DNA from: PALSA-1006 sp963733265
GTDB lineage: Bacteria > Pseudomonadota > Gammaproteobacteria > Burkholderiales > Gallionellaceae
Reading direction: 5' to 3'
NCBI GenBank assembly: GCA_963733265.1
Contig: CAVTCF010000001.1
Coordinates: forward strand, 1,612,001-1,676,000
Length of the DNA: 64,000 nucleotides
Under the pieces are notes generated by a model. That model was not told where the DNA came from, ran no database searches, and saw only the letters and a list, made by a program, of their open reading frames with translations. The first letter of the stretch is position 1, and each line of letters opens with the position of its first letter. Positions 51,188 to 60,430 of the stretch are shown piece by piece. The position numbers and the translations under genes are program-made.

Positions 51188-52807
51188 TTAGCCCTGATTG
51201 TCCTGCTGAATATGTTTCTTTACCATATTCAGCGCGACAGCCTCGGCAGTTTCAATCCCATCCACCGCAGCAGAAAGTATTCCGCCTGCATAGCCCGCAC
51301 CTTCGCCTGCCGGATAAAGTCCCTTGATATTAATGCTTTGAAAATTATCGCCACGCTTTATGCGTACAGGTGAAGAGGTGCGCGTCTCCACGCCTGTCAG
51401 CAGGGCGTCATCCATGGCAAAGCCCTTGATCTGTTTTTCAAAGGCGGGCAGCGCTTCGCGGATAGCCGCAATGACATAATCGGGCAAGGCGCTGGCAAGA
51501 TCAGTCGGCGTTACGCCGGGTGTGTAGGAAGCGTTAACTGAGCCGAGCGTTGTTGACGGTCGTGCGGCCAAAAAATCACCGACGCGTTGTCCCGGTGCGC
51601 AATAATTCTTTCCGCCCAACTCGAACGCACGTGCTTCCCACTTGCGCTGAAATTCAACCCCGGCGAGTACGTCGCCGGGATAATCTTCCGGAGTGATGCC
51701 AACGACGATGCCGCTGTTGGCGTTACGCTCATTGCGCGAATATTGGCTCATACCGTTGGTTACCACGCGGCCTGCCTCCGAGGTTGCCGCCACCACCGTG
51801 CCGCCAGGACACATGCAAAAACTATATACCGAACGGCCATTGCTGGCGTGATGCACCAGCTTGTAATCAGCCGCGCCGAGCAAGGGGTTGCCTGCATTGG
51901 CACCGAAACGCGCACGATCAATCACCGACTGCGGATGCTCAATGCGAAAGCCGATGGAGAAAGGCTTAGCTTCCATATACACGCCGCGTTTGTGCAGCAT
52001 TTCAAATGTATCGCGCGCACTGTGGCCGACGGCGAGCACCACATGCTTGGTTGAGATGTGTTCACCATCGGCCAACACAACGCCGCGCACTTGCTCGTCG
52101 AAAATATCGATGTCTGCCACGCGGCTTTGAAAACGTATTTCGCCACCCAATGCTTCGATGCTGTGGCGCATTTCTTCCACCACCCCAACCAAACGAAACG
52201 TGCCGATGTGCGGTTTGCTCACGTACATGATTTCTTCCGGAGCACCTGCTTTCACAAATTCGCTAAGCACTTTGCGCCCGTAAAATTTCGGGTCTTTGAT
52301 CTGGCTGTGCAACTTGCCGTCTGAAAATGTGCCTGCACCGCCCTCGCCGAATTGCACATTAGATTCCGGATCAAGCTTGCCCTTGCGCCACAAACCCCAG
52401 GTGTCTTTGGTTCGTTCGCGCACTTCTTTGCCACGCTCCAGAATAATCGGGCGAAAGCCCATTTGCGCCAGCAGCAATCCGGCAAAAATACCGCACGGGC
52501 CGGTGCCGATAACCACGGGGCGTTCACTTAATCCCTGAGGTGCTTGAGCTACCACGCGGTAACTCATGTCCGGCGCGGTTGTGACATGCGGAATATTCTT
52601 TTTGAGCAAGGCAGCTTCGTTTTTTACCTCAACATCCACGGTGTAAACCAGTACGATGGCGTTGCGCTTGCGTGCGTCATATCCACGCCGGAACAATGTG
52701 TAGAAGGATAAATCGGATGCGGCGATGCCCAGTCGCTTTAAGATAGCGGTCTTGAGATCATCTGCCGGGTGGTCGAGCGGAAGTCGAATTTCGGTGAGCC
52801 TTAACAT
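51188..52807 (-). CDS. FAD-dependent dehydrogenase (COG2509 type)
   Basis: Uncharacterised flavoprotein of 539 residues. The ATG at 52807 (MLRLTEIRLPL) is preferred over the longer frame to 52882 because family members begin with a ferredoxin-fold domain of this kind. FAD motif VIGTGPCGIFAGLLLAQMG with ILERGKEVRER, the conserved VQFGEGGAGTFSDGKL, KHVVLAVGHSARDTFEML and a C-terminal GLYPAGEGAGYAGGILSAAVDGIE. Substrate unknown. It is convergent with the sensor kinase gene and divergent from the toxin-antitoxin pair. Confidence 0.9.
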   Translation of the reverse strand: MLRLTEIRLPLDHPADDLKTAILKRLGIAASDLSFYTLFRRGYDARKRNAIVLVYTVDVEVKNEAALLKKNIPHVTTAPDMSYRVVAQAPQGLSERPVVIGTGPCGIFAGLLLAQMGFRPIILERGKEVRERTKDTWGLWRKGKLDPESNVQFGEGGAGTFSDGKLHSQIKDPKFYGRKVLSEFVKAGAPEEIMYVSKPHIGTFRLVGVVEEMRHSIEALGGEIRFQSRVADIDIFDEQVRGVVLADGEHISTKHVVLAVGHSARDTFEMLHKRGVYMEAKPFSIGFRIEHPQSVIDRARFGANAGNPLLGAADYKLVHHASNGRSVYSFCMCPGGTVVAATSEAGRVVTNGMSQYSRNERNANSGIVVGITPEDYPGDVLAGVEFQRKWEARAFELGGKNYCAPGQRVGDFLAARPSTTLGSVNASYTPGVTPTDLASALPDYVIAAIREALPAFEKQIKGFAMDDALLTGVETRTSSPVRIKRGDNFQSINIKGLYPAGEGAGYAGGILSAAVDGIETAEAVALNMVKKHIQQDNQG

Positions 52808-52875
52808 GGGCGCTATTCTATAGCAGCGCGGTAACTGTGAAATAGAATAGTTGAATTTCTTGAATGGGTAATGAA

Positions 52876-52904
52876 TTGACATGTTCCACCCAAGGTTATA
52901 CAGT
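52876..52904 (+). promoter_or_regulatory. Promoter of the second toxin-antitoxin pair
   Basis: Consensus -35 TTGACA (52876-52881) and TACAGT (52899-52904) are spaced by 17 bp. Downstream, GTATCTACATGGATATAC is an imperfect palindrome between promoter and antitoxin start, a likely operator. Confidence 0.6.
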
Positions 52905-52935
52905 ATCTACATGGATATACATACAGGAGTGAGCC

Positions 52936-53184
52936 ATGAGACTGCAAGTCTCCAGATGGGGCAATAGTCTGGCCGTACGCTTGCCGGTTGAATGCACTCG
53001 TGCTACCGGCTTGAAAGAGGGTGACAGCGTTGAGGCCAGCATTACTCCGGCGGGCGAAATCACACTGGTTCCCGGGAAAATATTCGACAAGGCCAGTTTT
53101 CTGACCCGTATCACCAAGCTGCATGCTTCTATGCCGATGACAGCGCCGGTTGTAGAAAGTATGCGACAAGCGGAACGCTACTAG
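52936..53184 (+). CDS. AbrB/MazE-type antitoxin
   Basis: Antitoxin of 82 residues. The N-terminal swapped-hairpin DNA-binding domain is typical (LQVSRWGNSLAVRLPVECTRATGLKEGDSVEASI, EITLVPG). The C-terminal half should bind the PIN toxin encoded directly downstream, whose GTG overlaps its stop by one base. CAGGAG lies 8-9 bases before the ATG. Confidence 0.88.
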   Translation: MRLQVSRWGNSLAVRLPVECTRATGLKEGDSVEASITPAGEITLVPGKIFDKASFLTRITKLHASMPMTAPVVESMRQAERY

Positions 53185-53606
53185 TGGTCTACGTCGATAC
53201 CAGCGTAATAGTTCCACTGTTGACAATCGAACCCAAAACCGAGGGCGTTACCGCTTGGTTTGCCAAGCTGGATGAAACGCCTGCCTGTGCTGACTGGCTG
53301 CTGACGGAATTTCACAGCGCTATATCCATTAAAATACGTACAGGACAAATCAACGAAGCTGACGCTAAGCGTGTGCGTAAGGAATTCGAGATACTGGCTG
53401 ACGGCGGGTTACGAATCGTGCCTGTCAGCCGTGAAGCATTTCGACACGCGGCGAAAATGGTTCAGCAGCAAGAGCATGGTTTGTGTTCAGGCGATTCCCT
53501 GCATCTTGCTGTGGCTTTGGAATTGGGGGCAAGCCAAATAGCAACACTGGACAGCACTTTAGCCGCAAATGCAAAACGTAATGGCATTAAGCAAATCAAA
53601 TTTTAA
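53184..53606 (+). CDS. PIN-domain toxin (VapC-like)
   Basis: Predicted endoribonuclease toxin of 140 residues. Acidic active-site set: Asp5 (VYVDTSVIVPLL), Glu42 (LLTEFHSAI), Asp104 (CSGDSLHLAVALELG) and Asp123 (ATLDSTLA). GTG start overlapping the antitoxin stop, the standard coupled order. It is distinct in sequence from the other PIN toxin in this window, and its antitoxin is of another fold. Confidence 0.88.
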   Translation: MVYVDTSVIVPLLTIEPKTEGVTAWFAKLDETPACADWLLTEFHSAISIKIRTGQINEADAKRVRKEFEILADGGLRIVPVSREAFRHAAKMVQQQEHGLCSGDSLHLAVALELGASQIATLDSTLAANAKRNGIKQIKF

Positions 53607-53625
53607 AAAAGTTGTTTATGCCCGC

Positions 53626-53700
53626 TACCTGTTACCGAGAGTGGAATTCTAATGAGTGGCCGAAGTTGTTTCAGGTTGAGACCCTCAAAGTGTAGAATGC
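53626..53700 (+). repeat. Copy 1 of an ~80-bp dispersed repeat
   Basis: Aligns with 54518-54597: both contain TACCTGTT-CCGA-AG-GGAATT, ATGAGTGGCCG, TTTCAG, GAGAC and TAGAATG in the same order. It stands between the toxin gene and a small lipoprotein gene. A GTTAGAC element lies 73 bp after it (53773). Confidence 0.65.
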
Positions 53701-53795
53701 AGAATGAACAGGCTCGGCCAAAACTTGACGGTCGCGACTGGTAGCTTTCTTAAATCGATTGCGCAGGTTTACGTTAGACCTTTATTGAGGGAATT

Positions 53796-54071
53796 ATGAA
53801 ACGATACTACTTGGGAATTATTTTTCTTCTTTCAGCATGCTCAAGCACTGGCGTCATTCCGATGGACAAAGGTACATATATGGTCTCTAAACGAAGTGCA
53901 CAAGTTGGCTTTGGCCCTGCTATTGGCGCAAAGGCCGATATTTATGAGGAAGCAAATGACTTCTGTGCAAAGCAAAACAAAGTTACTGAAACAGTGAATC
54001 TTGAAATGACTGACTCAGGCTTTGCTCGTCCTGCAAGCGCATCACTACAATTTCGTTGTGTAGAAAAATAG
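53796..54071 (+). CDS. Small putative lipoprotein
   Basis: 91 residues. Lipoprotein signal MKRYYLGIIFLLSAC with lipobox LSAC (Cys15), so it is probably membrane-anchored in the periplasm. Mature part: GTYMVSKRSAQVGFGPAIGAKADIYEEANDFCAKQNK and a C-terminal Cys (FRCVEK) that may form a disulfide with the internal Cys. Function unknown. It is AT-rich relative to neighbours; GAGGG precedes the ATG. Stop overlaps the extended frame of the next gene. Confidence 0.75.
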   Translation: MKRYYLGIIFLLSACSSTGVIPMDKGTYMVSKRSAQVGFGPAIGAKADIYEEANDFCAKQNKVTETVNLEMTDSGFARPASASLQFRCVEK

Positions 54072-54076
54072 CTTGT

Positions 54077-54424
54077 ATGCAATTTGAAATTCCAAAAGAA
54101 TGGCTAGATTTCTGTGAATTTAGGCAGGTTTCCTCTGAATGCAAGTTCTACTTCTATGGCCACAATCGGCCTGACGTAGAAATTGTTCCCCTAAGTGAAA
54201 TTGAGCCACCATCAAGAGACTTTGGCATAGCTCCATTTAAGAAGTTTAAAATGGTGCCAGTACTCATGGCGTTAATGAATCCTAACGGTGAGTTGCCGCC
54301 TGTAGTTGTGTCCCAGATGGACCCAGATGCTATGTATAAGTATAAATTGGAAGACGGGTTTCATCGTTTTTATGCATCAGCTTTGGCTGGCTACATTCTA
54401 ATACCTGTAGTTGTGAGTCCATAG
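54077..54424 (+). CDS. Hypothetical protein with a ParB-like C-terminal motif
   Basis: 115 residues from the ATG at 54077; the frame reaches back to 54056 within the previous gene. The segment KYKLEDGFHRFYASALAGYILIPVVV resembles the ParB/sulfiredoxin-like signature DGxHRxxAxxxxGxxxIPV. No helix-turn-helix DNA-binding domain follows, so it is not a plasmid partition protein. Function unknown. It shares the AT-rich context of the adjacent small genes. Confidence 0.65.
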   Translation: MQFEIPKEWLDFCEFRQVSSECKFYFYGHNRPDVEIVPLSEIEPPSRDFGIAPFKKFKMVPVLMALMNPNGELPPVVVSQMDPDAMYKYKLEDGFHRFYASALAGYILIPVVVSP

Positions 54425-54517
54425 TGAATACGCTCAAGCGGGACTAAGCCGATAAAGCCCAGCGCAGCCCCTTACAGGTTTTTTTATACAGCATCGTTAG
54501 GTTGAGGCCGCATTGGG

Positions 54518-54597
54518 TTACCTGTTGCCGAAAGAGGAATTTTTGTATGAGTGGCCGCTCTGATTTCAGCAAGAGACGCTGACAGGTTAGAATGACG
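54518..54597 (+). repeat. Copy 2 of an ~80-bp dispersed repeat
   Basis: Similar to 53626-53700. Here the ends are complementary (ACCTGT near 54520 and ACAGGT near 54591), so it could fold as a large hairpin. A GTTAGGT element lies just before it at 54496. Confidence 0.65.
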
Positions 54598-54667
54598 TAG
54601 CGTCACAACCAGCCAACAGCTGACGAAAGAGCATGTACTCCATATTTTAAGATTAGTTAAATAATTC

Positions 54668-54949
54668 ATGACACCTGATACTAAACGCTCATTATCTTGG
54701 TTTTCTGGGCCGCTCATTGCTGTGAGCTTGGTTAGTTTTGCAGTAATTAGGAATAGTGGTCCGGGCTTTCTTCTATTAACGATAGTTGCTGGTGTTGGGT
54801 TCATGTTTGTATCGCCATTCATACAATTAAAATTACTAAAAACCAACAAATTTAAAGATAACAACTCTGGTGCTTGTATATCCTCCTTATTCATCGTTCT
54901 TCTTATACTTTTTATCCCGATATTTCTGGGTGTGTTTAACTTTTTTTAA
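54668..54949 (+). CDS. Small hypothetical membrane protein
   Basis: 93 residues, with three hydrophobic segments (about 12-28, 33-52 and 72-91). No conserved motif is recognised. It is AT-rich, preceded by the ~80-bp repeat, and on the same strand as the two small genes upstream. The ribosome site is poor, so the call rests on its composition and membrane-protein appearance. Confidence 0.5.
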   Translation: MTPDTKRSLSWFSGPLIAVSLVSFAVIRNSGPGFLLLTIVAGVGFMFVSPFIQLKLLKTNKFKDNNSGACISSLFIVLLILFIPIFLGVFNFF

Positions 54950-55196
54950 GAGTCCGCAATGGGTTAGGTAGAGACATACGCCACTGCGATTTATGCAAAT
55001 TTGAATGACTACTTCAACCCAGCTAGCTGCCCTTAATTACGTTGTAAGTGAATTACGGCAAAGCACGCTAGATGGGGGGAGCCCTTCGGTAAACTCAGGA
55101 CAGGGTTTGCGATAACCAATGACTTGGCAGCTTGCTGCCTTAGTCAGATGGCTATGCACAGCTACCCATCAAAATAAGGTTTCAATAAAGGCAGTC

Positions 55197-56558
55197 ATGG
55201 CAAAAGCAAAAACTATTTATAGCTGTACCGAATGCGGCGGGCAATCTCCCAAATGGCAGGGCCAGTGTCCCCACTGTGGCGAGTGGAATACGCTGGTGGA
55301 GTCGGTGGCGGAAGCGATTCCTGCGGCGGGCAAGAATCGCTATAGCGCTTTGGCGGCATCGGGAAAATTACAACAGCTCGCAGAGGTGGAGGCGAGTGAA
55401 GTAGAGCGCACGCAGACGGGTATCGCGGAGTTTGACCGTGTACTGGGCGGTGGTTTGGTCGAGGGTGGCGTGGTGTTGATCGGAGGAGACCCCGGTATCG
55501 GCAAATCTACTTTGCTGTTGCAAGCCTTGGCGCATCTGTCGGCCACGAAAAAAGTTCTCTACGTCAGCGGCGAAGAGTCGGCGCAGCAGATTGCATTGCG
55601 CGCCCATCGTTTGGCGCTCGATGCAAGAGAAGTACATTTGCTGCCGGAAATTCAACTGGAAAAAATTCAGGCCACTGTCGCCAACGAGAAGCCGGACGTG
55701 GTAGTGATCGACTCCATTCAAACTGTCTATTCCGAACAACTTACTTCCGCACCCGGATCTGTTGCCCAAGTACGTGAATGTGCGGCGCAACTCACGCGCA
55801 TGGCAAAAAGCAGCGGGGTGACGATTATTCTCGTTGGCCACGTTACCAAAGAAGGCGCGCTGGCCGGGCCGCGCGTGTTGGAACACATTGTCGACACGGT
55901 GCTGTATTTTGAAGGCGACACCCATTCCAGCTTCCGTTTGATTCGCGCCTTCAAAAATCGCTTTGGCGCGGTGAACGAACTCGGTGTGTTTGCCATGACC
56001 GAAAAAGGCCTGCGCGAAGTAAGCAACCCATCCGCACTATTTTTGTCGCAGCATGGGGCGCAAGTGGCAGGCTCGTGCGTGATGGTCACGCAGGAAGGCA
56101 CGCGACCGCTGCTGGTGGAGATACAAGCATTGCTTGATGAGGCACATTCGCCCAGTCCGCGCCGTTTATCGCTGGGTTTGGAACAAAATAGACTGGCGAT
56201 GTTGCTTGCCGTGCTGCACCGCCACGCGGGCATCGCGTGTTTTGATCAGGATGTGTTCATCAATGCCGTTGGCGGGGTTAAGATTACCGAGCCTGGAGCC
56301 GATCTTGCCGTGCTGCTCGCGATAGTGTCTTCATTGCGCAACAGACCCTTGCCGGAAAAAATGGTGGTGTTTGGCGAAGTCGGGTTGGCAGGCGAAGTGC
56401 GCCCTGTGCAACGCGGGCAAGAACGGTTGAAAGAAGCCGCCAAGCTGGGATTCACTCATGCCATTATTCCCAAAGCCAACGCGCCCAAGCATAAGATTGA
56501 AGGCATGGAGATCATCGCGGTTGAGCGAGTGGAAGACGCAGTAGCGAAGATGCGCTAA
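55197..56558 (+). CDS. radA: DNA repair protein RadA
   Basis: Branch-migration ATPase in recombination. 453 residues from the ATG at 55197; an upstream in-frame extension to 55119 has no family support. A four-Cys zinc finger (CTECGGQSPKWQGQCPHCGEW), Walker A GGDPGIGKSTLLLQ, the RadA-specific KNRFG motif (FKNRFGAVNELGVF) and a Lon-protease-like C-terminal domain are all present. Complete and canonical. Confidence 0.96.
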   Translation: MAKAKTIYSCTECGGQSPKWQGQCPHCGEWNTLVESVAEAIPAAGKNRYSALAASGKLQQLAEVEASEVERTQTGIAEFDRVLGGGLVEGGVVLIGGDPGIGKSTLLLQALAHLSATKKVLYVSGEESAQQIALRAHRLALDAREVHLLPEIQLEKIQATVANEKPDVVVIDSIQTVYSEQLTSAPGSVAQVRECAAQLTRMAKSSGVTIILVGHVTKEGALAGPRVLEHIVDTVLYFEGDTHSSFRLIRAFKNRFGAVNELGVFAMTEKGLREVSNPSALFLSQHGAQVAGSCVMVTQEGTRPLLVEIQALLDEAHSPSPRRLSLGLEQNRLAMLLAVLHRHAGIACFDQDVFINAVGGVKITEPGADLAVLLAIVSSLRNRPLPEKMVVFGEVGLAGEVRPVQRGQERLKEAAKLGFTHAIIPKANAPKHKIEGMEIIAVERVEDAVAKMR

Positions 56559-56654
56559 TATCGCTTCATTAATTAATTGAGATAAACAACAGCAATAAGT
56601 TCCGGCTTCTGCAAGACCGAACGTTATTTTTTTAGCAACCCGAAAGAATATTTA

Positions 56655-57674
56655 ATGGCACATGACCACTCGCACCATCACGATCACAATCATGATCACG
56701 ACCACGACCACGACCACGACCACGATCATTCACACGACCACAGCGGCCACTCGCATGGTGATGGACATCACCATCACGGCGTGCCAAAAGATTACGGCAG
56801 CGCTTTTCTGATTGCCATTGCGCTGAACACGGCATTTGTCATTATCGAATTCGCTTACGGTTTTATTGCCAACTCAACTGCGCTGATGGCCGATGCGGGG
56901 CACAATCTTTCCGATGTGCTGGGGCTGTTACTGTCCTTGGGAGCCGCAATTCTTTCGCGCCAGATACCGGGTGGACGCTTTACTTATGGCCTGCGCAGTA
57001 CTTCGATTTTGGCGGCACTGATGAATGCCATGTTTCTGATGGCGGCGTGCGGAATTATTGCGTGGGAAGCAATCCATCGCTTTGCGCAGGCACAAGAGGT
57101 GGCAGGGCTGACAGTCACGCTGATTGCGGCAGTTGGTATTGTAATTAACGGGATATCGGCATGGTTATTTGTAAAGGGAAGCAGGGGTGACTTGAACATT
57201 CGCGGAGCCTATCTTCACATGTTGGGAGATGCAGCCGTTTCACTCGGCGTTGCAGTTGCCGGTTTGGTGATGATGTTTACAGGCTGGTACTGGCTTGATC
57301 CGATAGTCAGCCTTTTGATTGTAACCGTGATTGTGATCGGCACATGGGGACTGCTACGCGAATCAATTCAACTGGCTTTGAATGCGATACCGGAAAACAT
57401 CGACGCAGCGGCTGTGGAGGTTTTTCTGCGCCAATGTCGAGGCGTCAAAGATATTCACGACCTGCATATCTGGGGGATGAGCACGACTGAGAGTGCGCTG
57501 ACGGTGCATTTGGTCATTCCGGATGGCTATCCCGGCGATGCCTTTATGGATGAGATTATGGACACGCTAAAAGAAAAATTTTCTATTCATCACAGCACGT
57601 TGCAGGTGGAGCAAGGTACGACAGATCATTCTTGTGCATTACAGCAAAATGTTGAGGTCGTGCATGGCCATTGA
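56655..57674 (+). CDS. CDF family metal cation exporter with His/Asp-rich N-terminus
   Basis: Inner-membrane cation diffusion facilitator of 339 residues, probably exporting Zn2+ or similar. The first ~45 residues are almost only His and Asp with some Ser/Gly, encoded by tandem GACCAC hexamers (about 56698-56733). Six transmembrane helices follow, with metal-site motifs ALMADAGHNLSDVLG in helix 2 and HMLGDAAVSLGV in helix 5. A cytosolic ferredoxin-like domain ends it (CRGVKDIHDLHIWGMSTTESALTVHLV). CzcD/ZitB-like. Confidence 0.93.
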   Translation: MAHDHSHHHDHNHDHDHDHDHDHDHSHDHSGHSHGDGHHHHGVPKDYGSAFLIAIALNTAFVIIEFAYGFIANSTALMADAGHNLSDVLGLLLSLGAAILSRQIPGGRFTYGLRSTSILAALMNAMFLMAACGIIAWEAIHRFAQAQEVAGLTVTLIAAVGIVINGISAWLFVKGSRGDLNIRGAYLHMLGDAAVSLGVAVAGLVMMFTGWYWLDPIVSLLIVTVIVIGTWGLLRESIQLALNAIPENIDAAAVEVFLRQCRGVKDIHDLHIWGMSTTESALTVHLVIPDGYPGDAFMDEIMDTLKEKFSIHHSTLQVEQGTTDHSCALQQNVEVVHGH

Positions 57675-57835
57675 ATCAGCAGGAAAATGACGTTGGCAAG
57701 AAAATTGGTAAATTGGAGTTGATTGTTCTTCTGTATATTAAGCGCTTGTGTATAACAGTTAGTATTGTTGTCAGCCAAGCGGGCTGACGGTACAGTTCAA
57801 CTATCCACAAATAATAAATTTTGAGGTTTAAAACG

Positions 57836-60253
57836 ATGGCGATTCTAATAACGTTGGTGGTGATTGTAACAGTGCTGTTACTGGCTTTTTTTCGCGCCGC
57901 AATCACAGGTTGGTTGTTGGCTGCGATGGTATTTGTCCCTCTGATTGCAATTCAAAGCCGTGTCTCGGACACGACTTTGCAAGTGGTCTATGTTGCACTT
58001 CTGTTGTTTCTCATGATTTTCGGTATTCCGATCCTGCGTCGTTTGTTGGTCAGCGGTCCCGCATTAAAAATTTTCCGCAATATTCTCCCCCAAGTATCAC
58101 AGACCGAGCAGGAAGCACTCGATGCCGGTACCGTGTGGTGGGATGGCGAATTGTTTAGCGGGAATCCGCACTGGAAGAAATTATTGGCTTTGCCCAAGCC
58201 GACATTGAGTCAGGAAGAGCAGTCTTTTCTGGATAACGAAGTAGAGCAATTATGCGCCATGGTCGACGACTGGGATGTTACGCATGTTCGTAACGATTTA
58301 TCACCGGAGACATGGAAATTTATCAAGGAAAAAGGTTTCTTCGGCATGATAATTCCGAAGGAGTATGGCGGGTTACAGTTTTCGGCCCAGGCACATTCTG
58401 CGGTCGTGAGCAAGGTTGCTTCGCGTAGTGCCACCGCGGCAGTGACAGTGATGGTGCCGAATTCGCTGGGCCCCGCCGAATTGCTACTGCATTACGGCAC
58501 ACAGGAACAAAAAGACAAATACCTGCGCCGTCTAGCCAAGGGTGAAGAGGTGCCGTGCTTTGCACTTACAGGACCTTTTGCCGGTTCCGATGCTGGTGCA
58601 ATTCCCGATGTGGGAATTGTTGGTTATGGCGATTTCAACGGGCAAGCGAACGTGCTCGGTGTGCGTGTGACATGGGAAAAACGCTACATTACGCTGGCTC
58701 CGGTAGCCACATTGCTGGGGTTGGCATTCAAGCTCTACGACCCGCAAAATCTGCTCGGTGCGGAAGTCTCTCGCGGTATAACGCTGGCATTGATTCCAAC
58801 CGATACGCCCAGAGTAAAAGTGGGCAGACGCCATTTGCCGCTGAACTCGGCATTTCAAAACGGCCCGACGCAAGGCAAAGATGTGTTTATTCCGATGGAC
58901 TATATCATTGGCGGTACAGCGCGCATCGGTCAAGGTTGGCGCATGCTGATGGAATGTTTGGCTGCGGGGCGTTCTATTTCTCTTCCGGCCAGCGCGACGG
59001 GCTGTATTAAGTTGGCCGCGCGTACCAGCGGCGCGTATGGCCGTGTACGCAAGCAATTCAAAGTGCCTGTAGGCAAATTCGAAGGGGTGGAAGAAGCGCT
59101 CACCCGAATTGCGGGCAATCTATACGTCATGGATGCGGCGCGCGTATTGACAGCGCAAGCCGTTGATCTCGGCGAGAAACCATCGGTGATTTCAGCCATC
59201 GTGAAGTATCACTGTACCGAGCGCGGCCGTGTGGCGATTAATGATGCGATGGACGTGCATGGCGGCAAAGGGATATGCATGGGGCCGGATAATTATTTGG
59301 CGCGTGCTTACCAGCAGACTCCGATTAGTATTACGGTGGAAGGCGCGAATATATTGACTCGCAGCCTCATTATTTTCGGGCAAGGCGCGGTGCGATCACA
59401 TCCCTACGTGCTAAAAGAAATCCAAGCTGCCCACGACCAAAATTCAAAACGTGCCGTGCTCGATTTCGATGCCGCATTGTTTGGACATATTAGTTTTGCC
59501 CTCAGTAATGCAGTGCGCTCACTGTTGTTTGCGTTGAGCTACGGACACCTTGTCAATGTTCCGACAGAGGAACCGACACGGCGCTACTACCAATTGCTGA
59601 CTCGTTACTCCGCCTCGTTTGCTTTGGCCGCAGACTTTGCAATGCTGATATTGGGCGGAGGACTAAAACGTCGCGAGAAACTATCCGCGCGTTTGGGCGA
59701 TGTGTTGAGCCAATTATATTTGTGTTCCGCTGTACTGAAAAAATTTGAGGATGACGGACGCCCGGTTGAAGATATTCCGTTGTTGGATTGGGCATTGCAG
59801 GACGGGTTATTCCGTATTCAAACTGCATTCGATGGCGTATTGCAAAACTTTCCCAACTGTGTCGCTGCCTTGTTGCTGCGTGCGCTTATCTTCCCCTTGG
59901 GGCAATGCCGCAAACCGCCTTCCGATGAAGTGGGGCATGAGGTCGCCAAATTGTTAAGCACGCCCGGTATAGCGCGGGATCGTTTAACAGAGGGGGGCTA
60001 TATCCCTCGGGATGACAGTGACGCGGTAGGGGCGTTGGAAGCGGCGTTAACCAGTACTTTACTGTGCGAACCTTTGCAGGCGGAACTGGTTCAAGCTGTC
60101 AAAGCTGGCAAGTTAAAGTCTTTGGATGAGCTGGAACAAATTTCTGAAGCGCAGGGGCTGGGTCTGATCAATGCCGAACAAGCCGCACAGTTGGAACGCG
60201 ATTATGCTTTGCGCCGCAAGGTTATCATGGTGGATGACTTTGCCACGGAGTAA
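57836..60253 (+). CDS. fadE: Acyl-CoA dehydrogenase (FadE type)
   Basis: First step of fatty acid beta-oxidation. 805 residues from the ATG at 57836, which has a GAGGT site 8 bases before it; the frame also reaches a TTG at 57821. N-terminal hydrophobic helices (about residues 1-60) suggest membrane attachment as in FadE. The catalytic core includes FGMIIPKEYGGLQFSAQAHSAV, CFALTGPFAGSDAG and DVHGGKGICMGPDNYLARAYQ. The FadE-type C-terminal extension (DUF1974-like) is present. Followed by other beta-oxidation genes. Confidence 0.94.
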   Translation: MAILITLVVIVTVLLLAFFRAAITGWLLAAMVFVPLIAIQSRVSDTTLQVVYVALLLFLMIFGIPILRRLLVSGPALKIFRNILPQVSQTEQEALDAGTVWWDGELFSGNPHWKKLLALPKPTLSQEEQSFLDNEVEQLCAMVDDWDVTHVRNDLSPETWKFIKEKGFFGMIIPKEYGGLQFSAQAHSAVVSKVASRSATAAVTVMVPNSLGPAELLLHYGTQEQKDKYLRRLAKGEEVPCFALTGPFAGSDAGAIPDVGIVGYGDFNGQANVLGVRVTWEKRYITLAPVATLLGLAFKLYDPQNLLGAEVSRGITLALIPTDTPRVKVGRRHLPLNSAFQNGPTQGKDVFIPMDYIIGGTARIGQGWRMLMECLAAGRSISLPASATGCIKLAARTSGAYGRVRKQFKVPVGKFEGVEEALTRIAGNLYVMDAARVLTAQAVDLGEKPSVISAIVKYHCTERGRVAINDAMDVHGGKGICMGPDNYLARAYQQTPISITVEGANILTRSLIIFGQGAVRSHPYVLKEIQAAHDQNSKRAVLDFDAALFGHISFALSNAVRSLLFALSYGHLVNVPTEEPTRRYYQLLTRYSASFALAADFAMLILGGGLKRREKLSARLGDVLSQLYLCSAVLKKFEDDGRPVEDIPLLDWALQDGLFRIQTAFDGVLQNFPNCVAALLLRALIFPLGQCRKPPSDEVGHEVAKLLSTPGIARDRLTEGGYIPRDDSDAVGALEAALTSTLLCEPLQAELVQAVKAGKLKSLDELEQISEAQGLGLINAEQAAQLERDYALRRKVIMVDDFATE

Positions 60254-60430
60254 CAGGAGATAAAATTCGTTGCATGGTGTATGTTAGTTTTGTTACCACG
60301 CAAGGCTAACCAAATTTGAAGAAAGAATTGCGTAAGGGTTGGAATTGGAAAAGACTAGCTGTTGCAGATAGTTGATTCAAATTGGGATGAGTTGAATTAT
60401 CAGGTTGGCGTTTACTGAGACGGGGAACAT

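Noticed and set aside
54936..54969. Complete attC site (GTTTAAC ... GTTAGGT)
   Set aside because: The 28-bp spacing is too short for a functional attC, and the inner boxes are missing.
55080..55110. CTTCGGTAAACTCAGGACAGG sequence before radA as a gene or site
   Set aside because: It resembles a common dispersed intergenic sequence; no copy elsewhere in the window allows a firm repeat call.
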